This document shows positions 5,116-5,174 of a stretch of DNA of 5,174 bases, one piece after another. Under the pieces are notes generated by a model. The model was given only the letters and a program-made list of their open reading frames with translations. It was not told the DNA's origin and did no database searches. Source of the stretch: Clostridiales bacterium (GTDB lineage: Bacteria; Bacillota; Clostridia; Peptostreptococcales; Anaerovoracaceae); assembly GCA_009778945.1 (NCBI GenBank), contig WRFF01000125.1, forward strand, positions 1 through 5,174, given 5' to 3'. The position numbers and the translations under genes were made by a program. Numbering within the stretch: position 1 is the first letter of the stretch; the number at the start of each line of letters is the position of its first letter.

Positions 5116-5174
5116 ATGGACGGCGATCAGTTGAAAAATAATAATTCCATGCATGCGGCGGCGGGCGGCGTCGC
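5116..5174 (+). CDS. Start of an unidentified gene, cut by the window edge
   Basis: ATG 5116 follows a strong GGAGGAG (5107-5113) with short spacing. The frame stays open to the edge, giving 19 complete codons: MDGDQLKNNNSMHAAAGGV. The other ATG close to the ribosome site (5105) opens a frame that stops within ten codons, so 5116 is the better start. Base use shifts sharply from AAT-rich codons to GCG/GGC codons inside these few residues, in line with the GC-rich coding style of the other genes. It is transcribed divergently from mgtE. No domain is visible in so short a piece, and I assign no function. Confidence 0.6.
   Translation, partial: MDGDQLKNNNSMHAAAGGV

Overview
The window looks like a chromosomal segment from a Firmicute, probably a moderately GC-rich member of the Clostridia. 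This is inferred from strong GGAGG-type ribosome binding sites, GC-rich genes separated by AT-rich gaps, a short IlvD, a Thermus/Bacillus-type MgtE, and GTCCCC-containing repeats of a kind I associate with Firmicutes. No rRNA, tRNA, CRISPR array or complete insertion sequence is visible.

Layout. Positions 1-179 hold a 73-bp tandem repeat array, with two full copies and the start of a third. It probably continues beyond the left edge. Positions 180-430 hold a compact locus. It has a candidate promoter, a well-placed Shine-Dalgarno site, a 29-codon hydrophobic peptide, a strong hairpin that overlaps the peptide's stop codon, and a convergent extended -10 promoter on the other strand. This arrangement resembles a type I toxin-antitoxin locus, but it is inferred from architecture alone.

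The centre carries three well-supported genes on the minus strand. Read in transcription order from right to left, they are mgtE (CBS-domain Mg2+ channel/transporter), nnrD (NAD(P)H-hydrate dehydratase) 32 bp downstream, and ilvD (dihydroxy-acid dehydratase) after a 159-bp gap. mgtE and nnrD probably form one transcript. ilvD probably has its own start, because the gap holds a TATAAT box and a pair of 26-bp GTCCCC repeats. No other branched-chain amino acid gene is in the window.

To the right of mgtE is a 500-bp intergenic stretch (4616-5115). It contains the mgtE promoter and leader, AT-rich sequence with no convincing gene, and a possible frameshifted coding relic (4916-5060). The start of an unidentified plus-strand gene runs off the right edge (5116-5174).

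The three central genes serve ordinary housekeeping roles: Mg2+ homeostasis, repair of damaged NAD(P)H, and valine/isoleucine/pantothenate biosynthesis. The features worth a second look are the repeat array with the small-peptide locus at the left end, the GTCCCC repeat pair, and the relic on the right.
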